DNA of 16,877 nt from Polyrhizophydium stewartii (lineage: Eukaryota > Chytridiomycota > Chytridiomycetes > Rhizophydiales): assembly GCA_027604665.1 (NCBI GenBank), contig JADGIZ010000287.1, positions 1 to 16,877 on the forward strand. Direction: 5' to 3'. This document shows, one piece after another, positions 1 to 13,999 of this stretch. The translations under genes were made by a program, and so were the position numbers. The notes beneath the pieces were generated by a model, which made no database searches, was not told the origin of the DNA, and was given only the letters and a program-made list of their open reading frames with translations. Every line of letters starts with the position of its first letter. The stretch's first letter is position 1.

Positions 1-4279
<4,279 letters not shown>

Positions 4280-4353
4280 GGCTGTCTCGGCAACCTCAAG
4301 CCGCGCCGCCGTCGTCGGGGTCGACCGCGGCCGGTGCTCGGCACACCATGGCT
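4280..4353. other. 74-bp gap between SEC15 stop and kinesin start
   Basis: GC-rich, with no AATAAA-like signal and no obvious promoter element on the minus strand. It stays open in the kinesin frame up to an ATG at 4357-4355, which overlaps the SEC15 TGA as ATGA. The kinesin promoter must lie in or upstream of SEC15 coding sequence, or the transcripts overlap. Confidence 0.7.
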
Positions 4354-7300
4354 TCATTTACGCAGCAGCCGCAGCGCATTCTCGATGTCCTTCTTGAGCT
4401 GCTTGTCGGCCGCAGACGCCTTGGAGAAGTACGAAGTGTCAAAGTTCTTGAGTCTGCCGCCGCCATGCCGTTAGCCTCGAGCAGCGTCAGTGCCGGCCGC
4501 CACAGATGCACTTGCTTTTCGAGCAGCGTGATGGCATCGTTCAGGTCGACGCGCGAGTACTTTTTGTTGCGCACCGCGGGGACCAGGATGTCCTCGTAGG
4601 ACTCGGACTTGCCGTAGTTGATCAGCTGGCGCAGCTCCGTGAAGGCGTCGCCCGCGTTGGCGTCGTTGAGCTGGCGCACAAAGGTCTCGAGGTACCCAAT
4701 GTCGATGTCGAGCGTGTACAGCACGGGGATCGTGATGCGCTTGGTGCGTGCGCCGAGGAGCATCTCCTGGGAGATACAATCTGTCAGTCTAAATGCAAGG
4801 CGCGGCGTGTACGTCTCGGCAGCAGTCACCTTGAGCGATGAAGTGAGATGATCAAACGCCTCAAAGTAAACATACGTCTTGGTCGCTGTTGGGAGGCCCG
4901 CAAGTGTCGAGGAAACAACCGTCGTGAGATAGTCGACCAGGTCTGCGTAGCAAAAAATGGTCAGCTCTGCCATAGACCAACGTGCATCCGTGCTGCTGCC
5001 GCCAACCCGTCAGGTACACGCTTGGCGAGTTGACAGCCGATGTGGCCTCCCAGTCGTAGTCGGCGACCTCGAGAAACCCGTCGATCTTGGTGTTGACAAT
5101 CTCAAACAGCCGACGCTCGGACAGTGCGCGCGTTTCTTCGAAGCAGTGCGTGGCCTGCAGCGCCACGCGCACGCCCTTGCAAGTGCTGGATGCCGCGACA
5201 ATCACCGGTCAGCGGTCGATAACGCCGGAATTGCAACTCGCAGGCTCACCGCTGCTCCTGCAAAGCTTCCTCGAATTGCTTGCATGCCTTCTCCATCCAT
5301 TGGGCATTGACCATGACCTGGATCACGAGCGACAGGCTGCTCGAGAAGACCTTTCGCAGCAGCGCGCCATTGAGGTTCTGCACCAGCAGATTCTCGAGGC
5401 ATTTCTTGAGCAGGTCGTCCATCTCGTGGCTCTGCTGCGAGAATCCGCCTGCAAAGCGGTAAAACCCGGCGATAAAGTCGTGGACATGCTGGCAACAGCG
5501 CGGAAAGCCCTTGGAAAATGGGAGGACCTTGGGGAAGCTGCAGCGCTGGTCAGTATAACGGATATCAGGGCACTCAGCTCAACTGTGTGGGTCGCGTACG
5601 TGATAGTTTCAACGCCGCGCGTGATTTTGGCGTTGGAGCGCACGAGCTCCATTGGGAGGCGGAACGCCTGATTGACTTGTTCAAGCTCATCGGCGCTGTT
5701 GATAATCATGGGCATATAGTCGTCCTCCTCGTCGATGACGCGCTGGAACTTTTCGTTGCACTGGGACTTTTTGAGCTCGGCGAAACGGTCGACGAGCGAG
5801 ATCATCAGGTCCATGACCGAGGTCACCGAGAAGCCGTAGATTTCCATTGTCTGGATGAATGCGACGACGCACATCTTGATCTTGAGGAACATCTCTGGAT
5901 TCTCGCACTCCCGCAGGCACTCGGAGATGTGCGTGTTCATCTTTCCAACGGCGACCTCCCAGAGGGCCTCGACCTGGCGAAAATCATCAACAAATCGTGT
6001 CAGAATGCAACAAATGAACCAAATTAAAATGAGCTCGAGGCTTACGCTCGCGCGAGATCGAAAATCGATTGTGGCACTCATGACCGTGGCTTCAATCACG
6101 AAAAAGCCGGCAATTTGTTGGATGTATCTTTCAAACCCGCCAATGTCATCTCCCTTGAGAGAGAACGCGGTGCCAATCATAATCTCGCTTTGCAGCTGTG
6201 TGGATGAATTGTGTGTCAGACGCTTGCAACGCAGGCATTTGTGATGCATACGTTACCTTTCGATTTTCCTCGTATTCGGCCTTGAATTGAGTGCGCTTGC
6301 CAAGTACGTCGTGGATGTGGATGCACTGGAACAAGGCAGTGAAATCGAGGTGCACGTCATCGCTAGCTAGCGCATCCACTTTTGGACATGGAATCAACTC
6401 CTATCCAGGACCGTGACCGCTACTCTGCAGCCGTACTCACTGTCGTACTCTTCGTTGATGGCCATCTCCATCGACGTGCCCACGTTGAGACCACGTCCAT
6501 GCTTGTTGTTCGACCGACTGGATGCGAGAATCTCAACGGCACGCTCTTGGCGCATTGCCGTGAGCTCCATCGCCAAGCGGCCGACAACCTCAGTCGTTTC
6601 CTTGGCACTAAGCCGCTTAATCAGCGTCTCCGTCGATCCCGGGAATCAGCGCACAAGCGACGAGACGCACGTAACAAACCACTGGTTCATCTCCGCCACA
6701 ACAGACTCGCGAATAGACTCCTGCATCTTTGGGATCCACTCAGCTGTTGGTGCCAGGCCAATCAGCATCCACACAAGCGGCCGTGCGTTCACGGATAGAT
6801 CACTCACCAATCTGTCCCGTAAAAGAGAACTGCGAAACCAGGCTCAGGTGGCTCGACTGCAGCTCGTCGAGCATCTGCGCAGGCGGAGAGCGTGTTTTCA
6901 GTACCCTGCTGGCTCCGGCACAGCGCAGTCTCTCGCAGTTGGCGCACCCTCAGTGCCGAATAGTACTTGCGATTCTGGACCTGGACGCCGACCCGGTTGG
7001 CAAGGTCGAGCACAAAGAGACACGACTGCATGGTCTCGAGAGCAGTCTCGATATGCAGCAGTGTGCGGCGGTTGTCGATAAGCTCGGCCTTCTGCTCGGC
7101 GAGTTGAGCGTAAGCCACGAGCGTGTCACAAGGGTCATGCGCCGTCCTTGAGGCACCTTTTCGACGATGCGCCGCCCCGAGGTTTGCATGTCCTCGTTCA
7201 TGGCCTTGATCTTGTCACGCATTGTTGCCGTGCCTGCGCGGACCTTGAGCAGCTGGTCGACAGACTGGACAAACTCCTGTGCTCGTGCGTTCCGGCACGC

Positions 7301-7782
7301 AGCGTTGGGCGGCCATCGGCGTTGGCGGGCACATGGCAGCGGTCCGAGCGCGGCGTTGCGAATGTCAGCGACAACAGACGAGACGGCGCACGCTCTCCGG
7401 CTTGCGACCGGCCGGCGACGAGGCCATTCGCTACTGCAGCAACGGCGACGGCACGAACCTGGTAGTGCAGGTTGCAGATGCGCTCAATCTCAGCCTCCTT
7501 GCGCGCACAGTACACGCTCAGCTGCTCGCCAAAGGCGTCCTCGCGGCCGGTCTGGAAGATCTGCTTGATGATATACGGGATCTGGTCGAAGCTGTCGGCG
7601 CCGTCGCTCGCGGAGCCGCCGGGCAGGTTTGTATCGCCCTGGACCAGGTCTCGCACGAGCTGCTGAAGGTGCGCAATCTCCTCGCGCGCGAGCATGTCGG
7701 TGGACGCGGTTGGCGCGGCGTTCGCGGCTGGGCTGGCCGCTGCCGACGCGGGAGCGGCCGCGGGTGAGGCCGCGGCGGACAT
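4354..7782 (-). CDS. SEC15: Exocyst complex subunit Sec15 (EXOC6)
   Basis: Subunit of the octameric exocyst, which tethers secretory vesicles to the plasma membrane; Sec15 binds the vesicle Rab (Sec4/Rab11 class). Fourteen exons: 7782-7459, 7276-7157, 7091-6948, 6874-6808, 6743-6671, 6607-6441, 6378-6257, 6195-6046, 5973-5600, 5537-5250, 5185-5007, 4942-4830, 4766-4512, 4446-4354. Together they give 822 residues with consistent phases, close to the usual Sec15 length. An Ala/Pro-rich start is followed by family landmarks: ICNLHYQEFVQSV and LLKVR near the N-terminus, KYYSALR, GFFVIEATV, the hallmark ADYDW at ~651-655, DLVDYLTTVV, and AITLLEK near the end. Introns are 58-75 nt except the first (182 nt). 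The last intron is the least certain: a donor at 4511 with acceptor at 4447 keeps the frame into the Lys-rich C-terminus ending LRLLRK. It starts 29 bp after the HIS5 stop. Confidence 0.95.
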
Positions 7783-7814
7783 TTGCAGTCGGAAAGGCAA
7801 AGTTTACTTATTCA
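7783..7814 (-). promoter_or_regulatory. HIS5 stop, poly(A)-like AATAAG, and 29-bp gap to SEC15
   Basis: On the minus strand the HIS5 TGA (7814-7812) runs straight into AATAAG (7812-7807), followed by AGTAAA. The SEC15 ATG is at 7782-7780. A normal cleavage 15-25 nt after the signal would fall at about the SEC15 start codon, so the HIS5 3' UTR and SEC15 5' UTR should overlap. Confidence 0.5.
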
Positions 7815-9313
7815 AGCTGCGAGCGACGAAAGCACGCGGCGCATCCGCTCGAGCAGCTGCTCGTTGTGCTCGGGCATGCCGATCGTGATGCGCAGACAGG
7901 CGGTGCATCCGAGCTCGTTTCCGCGGAAGCGCACAACTACATGCTCCACCTCTGCAAGCTGCTTGTAGGCCGAAAAGGCGGCCTTGTTGTCCGGCGCGCC
8001 TTGGCCGTCGACGATCTCGACAAGGATGAAGTTGGCGTGATTGCCGCCAAAGACGCGGCCGACGCGCGGGAGCGCTGGGAGCGCGCTGCGCAGCCGCTCG
8101 CGCTCCAAGAGGGTGCTCATGACGTGCATGCGCATCCTGTCCAGACCAACCTCGCTCAGGGCGGAGCGTGCGAGCAGTGACGTCGGCGTCGAAATGTTGT
8201 ACGGCGCCTTGGTGCTGTTGAAGATGCGCGCAATGTCGGTCGAAGAGATCGAGACACCGCAGCGGATGCCCGCGAGGCCAAATGCTTTCGAGAGCGTCTG
8301 CGTGACCACCAAGTTGGGGTATTCAACGGTCCAGGACGCAACCGACTGGAGGTTGACGCCCTCGGCGTCGACGCTAAAGTCAATGTATGCCTCGTCGACG
8401 AGCACGATGCCCTTGTATCCGGTGAAGTCCAGGATGCGCTTGACATCGGCGTGGGCCAGCAGGTTGCCGGTGGGGTTTCCGGGCGAGCACAAAAACAGGA
8501 TCTTGATCAGTGGGTCCGCGGCCAGCGTCTCGAGGACCTGCGGCGCGCGGCGGTTGGACCCATGGCGTCATCCGCGTCATCGGCGCGAGTCAGCAGGCCG
8601 CGGAGATGCCTCGCAGAGATGGCGGCGCGGCGCGGCGCACCTGGTCGACTTGCAGCTGGAAGCGGCCGTCGGCGACGTCGAGTGGCACGCGCACGACCTG
8701 GACGTCGTTGATCTGCGCAGACACCGAGTACATGCCGTACGTGGGCGGGCAGATGAGGATCTTGTCGACGCCCGGCCGGCAGAAGACCCGGATCGCAATG
8801 TCGATGGACTCGTCCGAGCCGACGCCGAGGAAGAGGTGGTCGGGCGACGGCAGCCCGCGGAAGGCGCACAGGCGAGACTTGACCTCGTGCTGGTGCGGGT
8901 CCGGGTAGCGCTCGAGGTGCACGTCCGGATTGACTGGCGCCTCGTCGGGGTTGGGGTCCACACCCGGAGTGCTGGCGGCCGGCGGCGTCACAAAGTCGCC
9001 GGCGGGGTCGGAGAGCGCGGGGCCATACGAGTTCTCGTTGGCGTCGAGCAGGATGCCCGACTTGTAGTCGTCGCGAGCACAGCGGTACGGCTGCGGCCGC
9101 GGCGGTGCCGGCGGCGGCGGTGGTGGAGACGGCGGCGGGCGAGCGGGGCGGCGAACGTCGTCGCCAGCGTCAGCAGGCGTGCGAGACGGCTCGCGCATCC
9201 AGCAGCGCCGCGATGGGAGCGATGCGCCTCGCGGCGACGCAGCGCACCTGCAAGGCGAGGATGTTGGGGCGCACGATGTCGCGCAGCACAAAGTCGGGGC
9301 GTGCGTTGTGCAT
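7812..9313 (-). CDS. HIS5: Histidinol-phosphate aminotransferase
   Basis: PLP-dependent class I/II aminotransferase of histidine synthesis; it converts imidazole-acetol phosphate and glutamate to histidinol phosphate and 2-oxoglutarate. Three exons (9313-9248, 9090-8641, 8537-7812) are all in phase 0 and encode 413 residues, a normal fungal length. The N-terminus has the family pattern (DIVRPNILALQ joined to PYRCARDDY), then ILLDANENSYGP, LERYPDPHQ, LGVGSDESID, PPTYGMYSV, CSPGNPTG, VLVDEAYIDF, and TLSKAFGLAGIR with the Schiff-base lysine at ~256. It ends with VVRFRGNELGC and LRITIG. An insertion of about 25 residues rich in Pro, Asp and Ala (DPNPDEAPVNPD) lies before the YPDPHQ block. It is divergent from the gene at 9456 and followed closely by SEC15. 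The start is secure because exon 1 aligns with the yeast His5 N-terminus from its first residues. Confidence 0.96.
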
Positions 9314-9455
9314 GGCGCTCTGTCGGTGGGTGCTGGGCGGGGACGTCCCGCGGCTGCCTGTCGCCGCCATTTCCCCGCCGTCACGTGCGCTGTCCTGAGG
9401 ACGATGCGACCACATCCGGCGGACTGAGCATGTCCGCCTCCTTCGGCACTCCACA
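9314..9455. promoter_or_regulatory. Divergent promoter between HIS5 and the 9456 gene
   Basis: 142 bp between two start codons pointing away from each other. It contains a palindromic CACGTG E-box at 9382-9387 (within TCACGTG) and GACGTC, a CRE-like palindrome, at 9342-9347. I see no TATA box. In fungi CACGTG is bound by bHLH factors such as Cbf1, and GACGTC-like sites by bZIP factors. Their use here is inference. Confidence 0.5.
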
Positions 9456-10307
9456 ATGGCCGAGGAGGACGTTACCGCCGGGCACATGGGCCGCACGGTG
9501 CAGTTCCTGGCCAAGACGAGCCTGAGGTCCGGTCGCTCGCGGGCAATCCGCATCGCTGCGCATCTCTCGCTGCCCATCTGCCCATTGATCTGACGCGATC
9601 TTGTCCCGCCACCTCTGCCTGCGTCTCCGCCGCCCAACAGCTGGCAGATCTGGAAGGAAACGGAGCCCGAGCTTTTCTGGCTCTTTGAGCGGACGTTCCG
9701 TGCCTGGCGCTGCGTGGTCAAGTTCACGGGCGACGAGCATTCGTACCTGCTCGAGATCGAGCTGCCGCAGGATCAGGCCGCGCGTGTCGAAAAGGCCATC
9801 CGCGACGGCTCGCTTGCCATCGAGCTCGACAAGATCCACGGCATCGACCCTGTTCTGCACCGCGGCCGCAAGGATGTGCGTGCGCCGGTTGCGCTTGCGC
9901 CAGCCCTGGCGCCTATATCATCTCCCCCTTGGCGCTGATGAGCGCGCGGCCGCAGGTCAAGCTCTCCAAGTTCCAGGTGTCGCTGGCGCCGGCGCAGCCT
10001 GTCAATCTCGAAAGCCGCAAGACAATCGAGTCGCTGGAGAGCCGTCTGCTCGAGCTCGAGCTCAACGAGCGCGTTCGATCGATCGACTTGCGCGGTGAGA
10101 CTTGCTGCGAGCACTTGACTGTGCCCGAAGCCGGACCTGACGCACCCGAATCAAGTGGTCATGCGCGACTTGCAGAGCTTCCAGATCGACATGTACAAGC
10201 GTTTCGAGGATCTCGAGAAGCGTGTCGAGGACGGGCTTGTGTCGCTCGGAGCCAAGTGCGACAAGATGGAGAAGGCCGTTGCAAAGTACAAGCCCGGAAT
10301 GAACTGA
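9456..10307 (+). CDS. Uncharacterised 199-residue protein with C-terminal coiled coil
   Basis: Not recognised. Four exons (9456-9526, 9641-9875, 9956-10072, 10131-10307) join in consistent phases, each with GT donor and AG acceptor; introns are 114, 80 and 58 nt. The N-terminal half (about 1-105) is compact, with aromatic-rich SWQIWKETEPELFWLFERTF and a beta-like stretch (VVKFTGDEHSYLLEIELP), suggesting a small globular head. The C-terminal half has heptad-like Leu/Val/Met spacing in TIESLESRLLELELNER and MYKRFEDLEKRVEDGL, and ends Lys-rich. There is no signal peptide, membrane segment or catalytic motif. A head plus coiled coil is a common plan for adaptor or centriolar proteins, but no assignment is justified. 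It shares a promoter region with HIS5 and ends 49 bp before MCM8. The third intron (10073-10130, donor gttcga) is the least certain. Confidence 0.8.
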
Positions 10308-10356
10308 GCGGCCGCCACAAGCCGCCGGCGAGGTTCCCCCATTTCTCCGCAGCGCC
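10308..10356 (+). other. 49-bp spacer between the unknown gene and MCM8
   Basis: No AATAAA or TATA-like sequence is visible. It contains a short pyrimidine stretch (ccccatttctccgc) just before the MCM8 ATG. Transcripts of the two plus-strand genes are likely to overlap. Confidence 0.5.
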
Positions 10357-13300
10357 ATGTCCGACGCCGACGGACGCGGGGGCTGGGGCGGCCGCGGGCG
10401 AGGCGCCAGAGGCGGGCGCGGCCGCGGCAGAGACGGCGGGTGGGGCGGTCGTGGCCGCGGCCGCGGGCGGGGCGGCGGTGGCTCGTATGCACCGTATCCG
10501 TCCAAGGAGCAGCGCCAGGGCCGCCGGTGGAACCAGCACGTCGACGACGACATCGCGGCCGAGCTGCGGGTGCTCACCAACGACAGCCGCGCGCACGGCA
10601 GCGACGACGAGGGAGGCGGACGCCAGCGCGGGGGCCGAGCAGACAGCGAGATGCAGTGCCCGTACCCGTGCTGGGACCTGTACTTTGCCGATTGTGCGTC
10701 TCATCCCTGCTCGGCTCACGCACGAGGATGCTGACTCGGAGAGTCGCTCTGCCTCCCTCGCCCGCGGCGCTGGCGCCGCTGGCGCCTCAGCGCCGTATAT
10801 GCCCGGCCACGAGTACATTCCATTGGTCGAGCACCTCACAGGATTCTTTGGCTCCTTCTTTGACCAGCTTCGCGATGCCGAGTCGACTGTGCGTATCACC
10901 CGATAAACAACCGACCATCGAGTCGAGTGGCGAGAGCTCACTGCCGGCGCCCGCACGCAGGACGCTTTCGAGCAGCTCATCATGCAACCTGTCGTCATGG
11001 TGGACTACAAGGACCTCTCGGCGGTGCTCACCGATCTTGGCGAGCGGCTCAAATCTCACCCGGGCGCGCTGCTTGGGTGTCTCGGCATGGCGGCGACGCT
11101 TGTTGCCATGACGCATCTTCGCCAGGACGACTATTTTGACCCGGTATACGATCGCAAGATTGTGCGGATCGTCGGTCACCCGGTCGTCACGCCGCTCAAA
11201 GACCTCAAGTCCAATCTTATGGGTGCGTGTGCAGTTGGTTTCGCCGCCTGCCGCCGCATCTGTGCTGACTTTGTGGCCGCATTTCAGGCAAGTTCATATC
11301 GATCCGCGGCACCGTCGTGCGTGTCTCATCGGTCAAGCCCATGACCACGCAGATGGCGTTCCTGTGCACCAAGTGCGAGCGTACGCAGGTGCAGGTTCTG
11401 GTCGACGGCAAGTTCCGTGCGCCAATCAAGTGCACCACGTTTGGCTGCCGCGGCAAGACCTTTGTGGCCGACAGATCGACAGACTCGCCCACACACACGA
11501 TCGACTGGCAGCGCATTCGGTAAGGCGTGAGAGGCGTTTCTGGAGCCCGATGGCCCACGCTGCTTACCGCAGCTCCCCTGACAGTGTGCAGGAGAAGCTT
11601 GCAGACGACCAAGTTGACTCGGGACGCATTCCGCGCACCGTCGAGTGTGAGCTTGTGCAGGACTTGGTCGACGGCGTTGTGCCCGGCGACGTTGTCAGCG
11701 TGTCGGGAATCGTCAAGGTGCTCTCGACAGATGAAAGTAGGCTGCCCCTCTACCACTGCTTCCCCAGCGTCTGTAGCGCGGATGCTCACGTACTTGATCC
11801 TTTTCAGGCAAGAAGAAGCAGTCGTCACAAATGTACTACTTGTACATTGACACCAACTCGCTCAGCAAAGCGGGCGGTAGCTCAGCCGACCAAGAGGAGT
11901 CCCGCTCCGATGGCCGCACCGGGCTTTCCAAAGACTACCTGCACTTTTCACGGAAAGAGCTCTACGGCATTCGCGAGATACACGAGCAGCCCGATGTTTT
12001 CCGGTTGCTTGTGCACTCGCTGTGCCCACCAATCTACGGTCACGAGATTGTGAAGGGTATGCAAACAGTCTGCTGCGCGTGTGAGCCGGCCAGGAACGCT
12101 GACGAAGAGGATCCCAGCGGGGCTGCTCCTGGTCCTGTTTGGAGCGCGGAGACGCGACGATGGATCTGGCGGCGTCTCGATCCGGTCAGATCCGCATATC
12201 CTTGTTGTTGGTGCGCCTATATCGCTGCGGCTTGCTGCGTTTCGCGGCGCTGACTCCTGCGGCCTGCCAGGTGACCCCGGCCTTGGAAAGTCGCAAATGC
12301 TGTCGGCGACAGTCCGCGCCGCACCACGTGGTGTCTATGTTTGCGGCAACACAACGACGACCAGCGGCCTGACTGTCACCATCTGCAAGGACGCTGACTC
12401 GGGCGACACAGCCCTCGAGGCCGGCGCGCTTGTTCTCGGTGACCAGGGCGTGTGCTGCATCGACGAGTTTGACAAGATGGTCGAGCATCAAGCTCTGCTC
12501 GAAGCGATGGAACAGCAGTCCATCAGCATTGCAAAGGCGGGCATTGTTTGCAGTCTGCCAGCTCGCACGAGCGTCATCGCCGCGGCAAATCCCGTCGGCG
12601 GGCATTACAAGTTGAGTCCTGGCTCGCAGTCCACGATACGTGTTGTGATTCAGAAGCTGATGACGCGCTCCAGCAAAGCCAAGACGGTCTCTGAGAATCT
12701 CAAGATGAACGGCGCGCTGCTCTCGCGCTTTGATTTGGTCTTCATCCTTCTGGACAAGCCCGACGAGCGCATGGATATGTTCTTGTCGGATCACATTATG
12801 AAGGTATGACAGCTGCCGGCCGATTGAGGGTTTGTTGGGCACGCCGGCTGATTTACCTATGGCCAAGTTGCACTCGGGAGCACTGAAGACTGGCGCCGAC
12901 TTCAGCGCAATGGCAGGCACGTTTCTGCACACGCTAGCGCCGATCTGGCCCATGCGACTTGCTGACGGCGTTCAGCTGCAGAGAACATGCCGTCGGGCAC
13001 GACGCGGGGAACAGGCGTCTCTGACCGCACGCTGCTCGAGCGCCTGCGCGTCGGCCGCGACGAGGTGCTGCACCCGATTCCTTTGCCTCTGTTGCGCAAG
13101 TACATTGCCTACGCGCGCACATACACAAAACCAAGGTTCCGGGCTGCTAGCAATGCCGCGCTCGCACTTACCGACGGCTGACTGAAAATGCTTTTACAGA
13201 CTGACCAAGGAGGCGGCCCTTGTGCTGCAGCGCTTCTATCTGACGCTTCGCAGGCAAGCACCTGACCGCCACTCGCGTTGTTGCAAGCGCCACTAACTTT

Positions 13301-13933
13301 GAGTGATGTGCAGCAAGTATCGATCTGTCGACTCGACGCCGATCACGACGCGACAGCTCGAGTCCATGATCCGACTCGCAGAGGCACGCGCGAGAGCAGA
13401 GCTGCGCGAGGAGGTCACTGAGCAGGATGCGCACGATGTCGTCCAGATCATGAAAGTCAGTCTTTGGGACACATACGAAGACGACGCGGGCCAGATTGAC
13501 TTTCAGCGTTCGCAACATGGCAAGCGCATGTGAGATCGCGTGAAATGCTTGGCGCGCGTGCTGACACGCGCCGGTTTGCGACAGGGTCCGGCACGAGCAA
13601 GAAGGGCGAGCCAAAGCGCTTTGTCGTGGAGCTCCAGCGCATTGCGCGGCAGCGCGGGAACAGCCGCTTCAGCTTCGACGAGCTGCAGTCGCTTGCGCAA
13701 GGCGCGTTTGCAGCACGAGGTGCGGCGACCAGGGACTGAGGCTAACGCCCCACACATTGCAGAGATCCGGCTTCGGTACGACAGCTTCCCGGATATGATC
13801 GAGTCCCTCAACATCCAAGGTGAGAACCCCCGCCTGGCGGTTTCTGGGACAGTGTGACCTGCGTGTCTGACAACTCGCTGGAGGATATCTTCTGAAGAAG
13901 GGCTTCAGGCAGTTTGAGCTCGCCACCGTCTGA
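10357..13933 (+). CDS. MCM8: MCM8 AAA+ DNA helicase
   Basis: Helicase of the MCM family that, with MCM9, acts in homologous-recombination repair and meiosis rather than origin firing. Sixteen exons: 10357-10693, 10791-10888, 10961-11222, 11288-11519, 11585-11736, 11808-12056, 12118-12210, 12271-12610, 12674-12803, 12868-12916, 12982-13135, 13200-13253, 13314-13519, 13585-13701, 13763-13819, 13884-13933. They give 859 residues, near the vertebrate length. The N-terminus is Gly/Arg-rich (RGG-like), as in other MCM8 proteins. Then come the OB fold with zinc-binding Cys ~259, 262, 281 and 286; Walker A GDPGLGKS (~475-482); Walker B CIDEFDKM (~539-542); [18 protein letters not shown]; arginine finger SRFD (~605-608); [14 protein letters not shown] [11 protein letters not shown]; and QGYLLKKG near the end. 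KTVSENLK separates MCM8 from MCM2-7. Introns 10, 12, 13 and 14 appear to use GC donors (12917, 13254, 13520, 13702). Confidence 0.95.
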
Positions 13934-13999
13934 CACGAGCTTCGCTCTGGCAAAGGCGATAAGAATACTGGAACCGAGATCAGAGGTTTATGTGCTTGT
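13934..13999. terminator. 66-bp convergent gap; CATAAA signal for the minus-strand gene
   Basis: It lies between the MCM8 TGA (13931-13933) and the TAA of the opposing gene (14002-14000). On the minus strand CATAAA occurs at 13992-13987, a plausible poly(A) variant for the solenoid gene. On the plus strand there is only an A-rich stretch (gataagaatac), a weak candidate for MCM8. The two 3' UTRs probably overlap. Confidence 0.4.

Noticed and set aside
4280..4357. ATG at 4357 as the kinesin start
   Set aside because: It is in frame but adds a Pro/Arg-rich stretch with no SAM similarity and overlaps the SEC15 stop. The ATG at 4279 directly precedes the SAM domain. Kept as an alternative only.
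4354..4512. Apparent frameshift at the SEC15 C-terminus
   Set aside because: A 65-nt intron (4511-4447), containing a CTAAC branch-like site, restores the frame and gives a sensible C-terminal helix, so no pseudogene is needed.
4280..9313. Bacterial-style operon
   Set aside because: The close spacing resembles one, but HIS5 and SEC15 are spliced fungal genes with many introns and eukaryote-specific products.
8041..9525. 494-codon open frame on the plus strand
   Set aside because: It lies antisense to HIS5, whose exons carry every family motif. The length comes from GC-rich codon structure, and the translation is Arg/Ala-rich without motifs.
9876..9903. 28-nt intron in the unknown gene (acceptor at 9903)
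   Set aside because: It is too short to splice and the wrong phase. The acceptor at 9955 gives an 80-nt intron in phase 0.
13720..13762. GT donor at 13720 giving a 43-nt MCM8 intron
   Set aside because: It is much shorter than every other intron here and adds six residues absent from MCM8 homologues as I remember them. The GC donor at 13702 gives a 61-nt intron.
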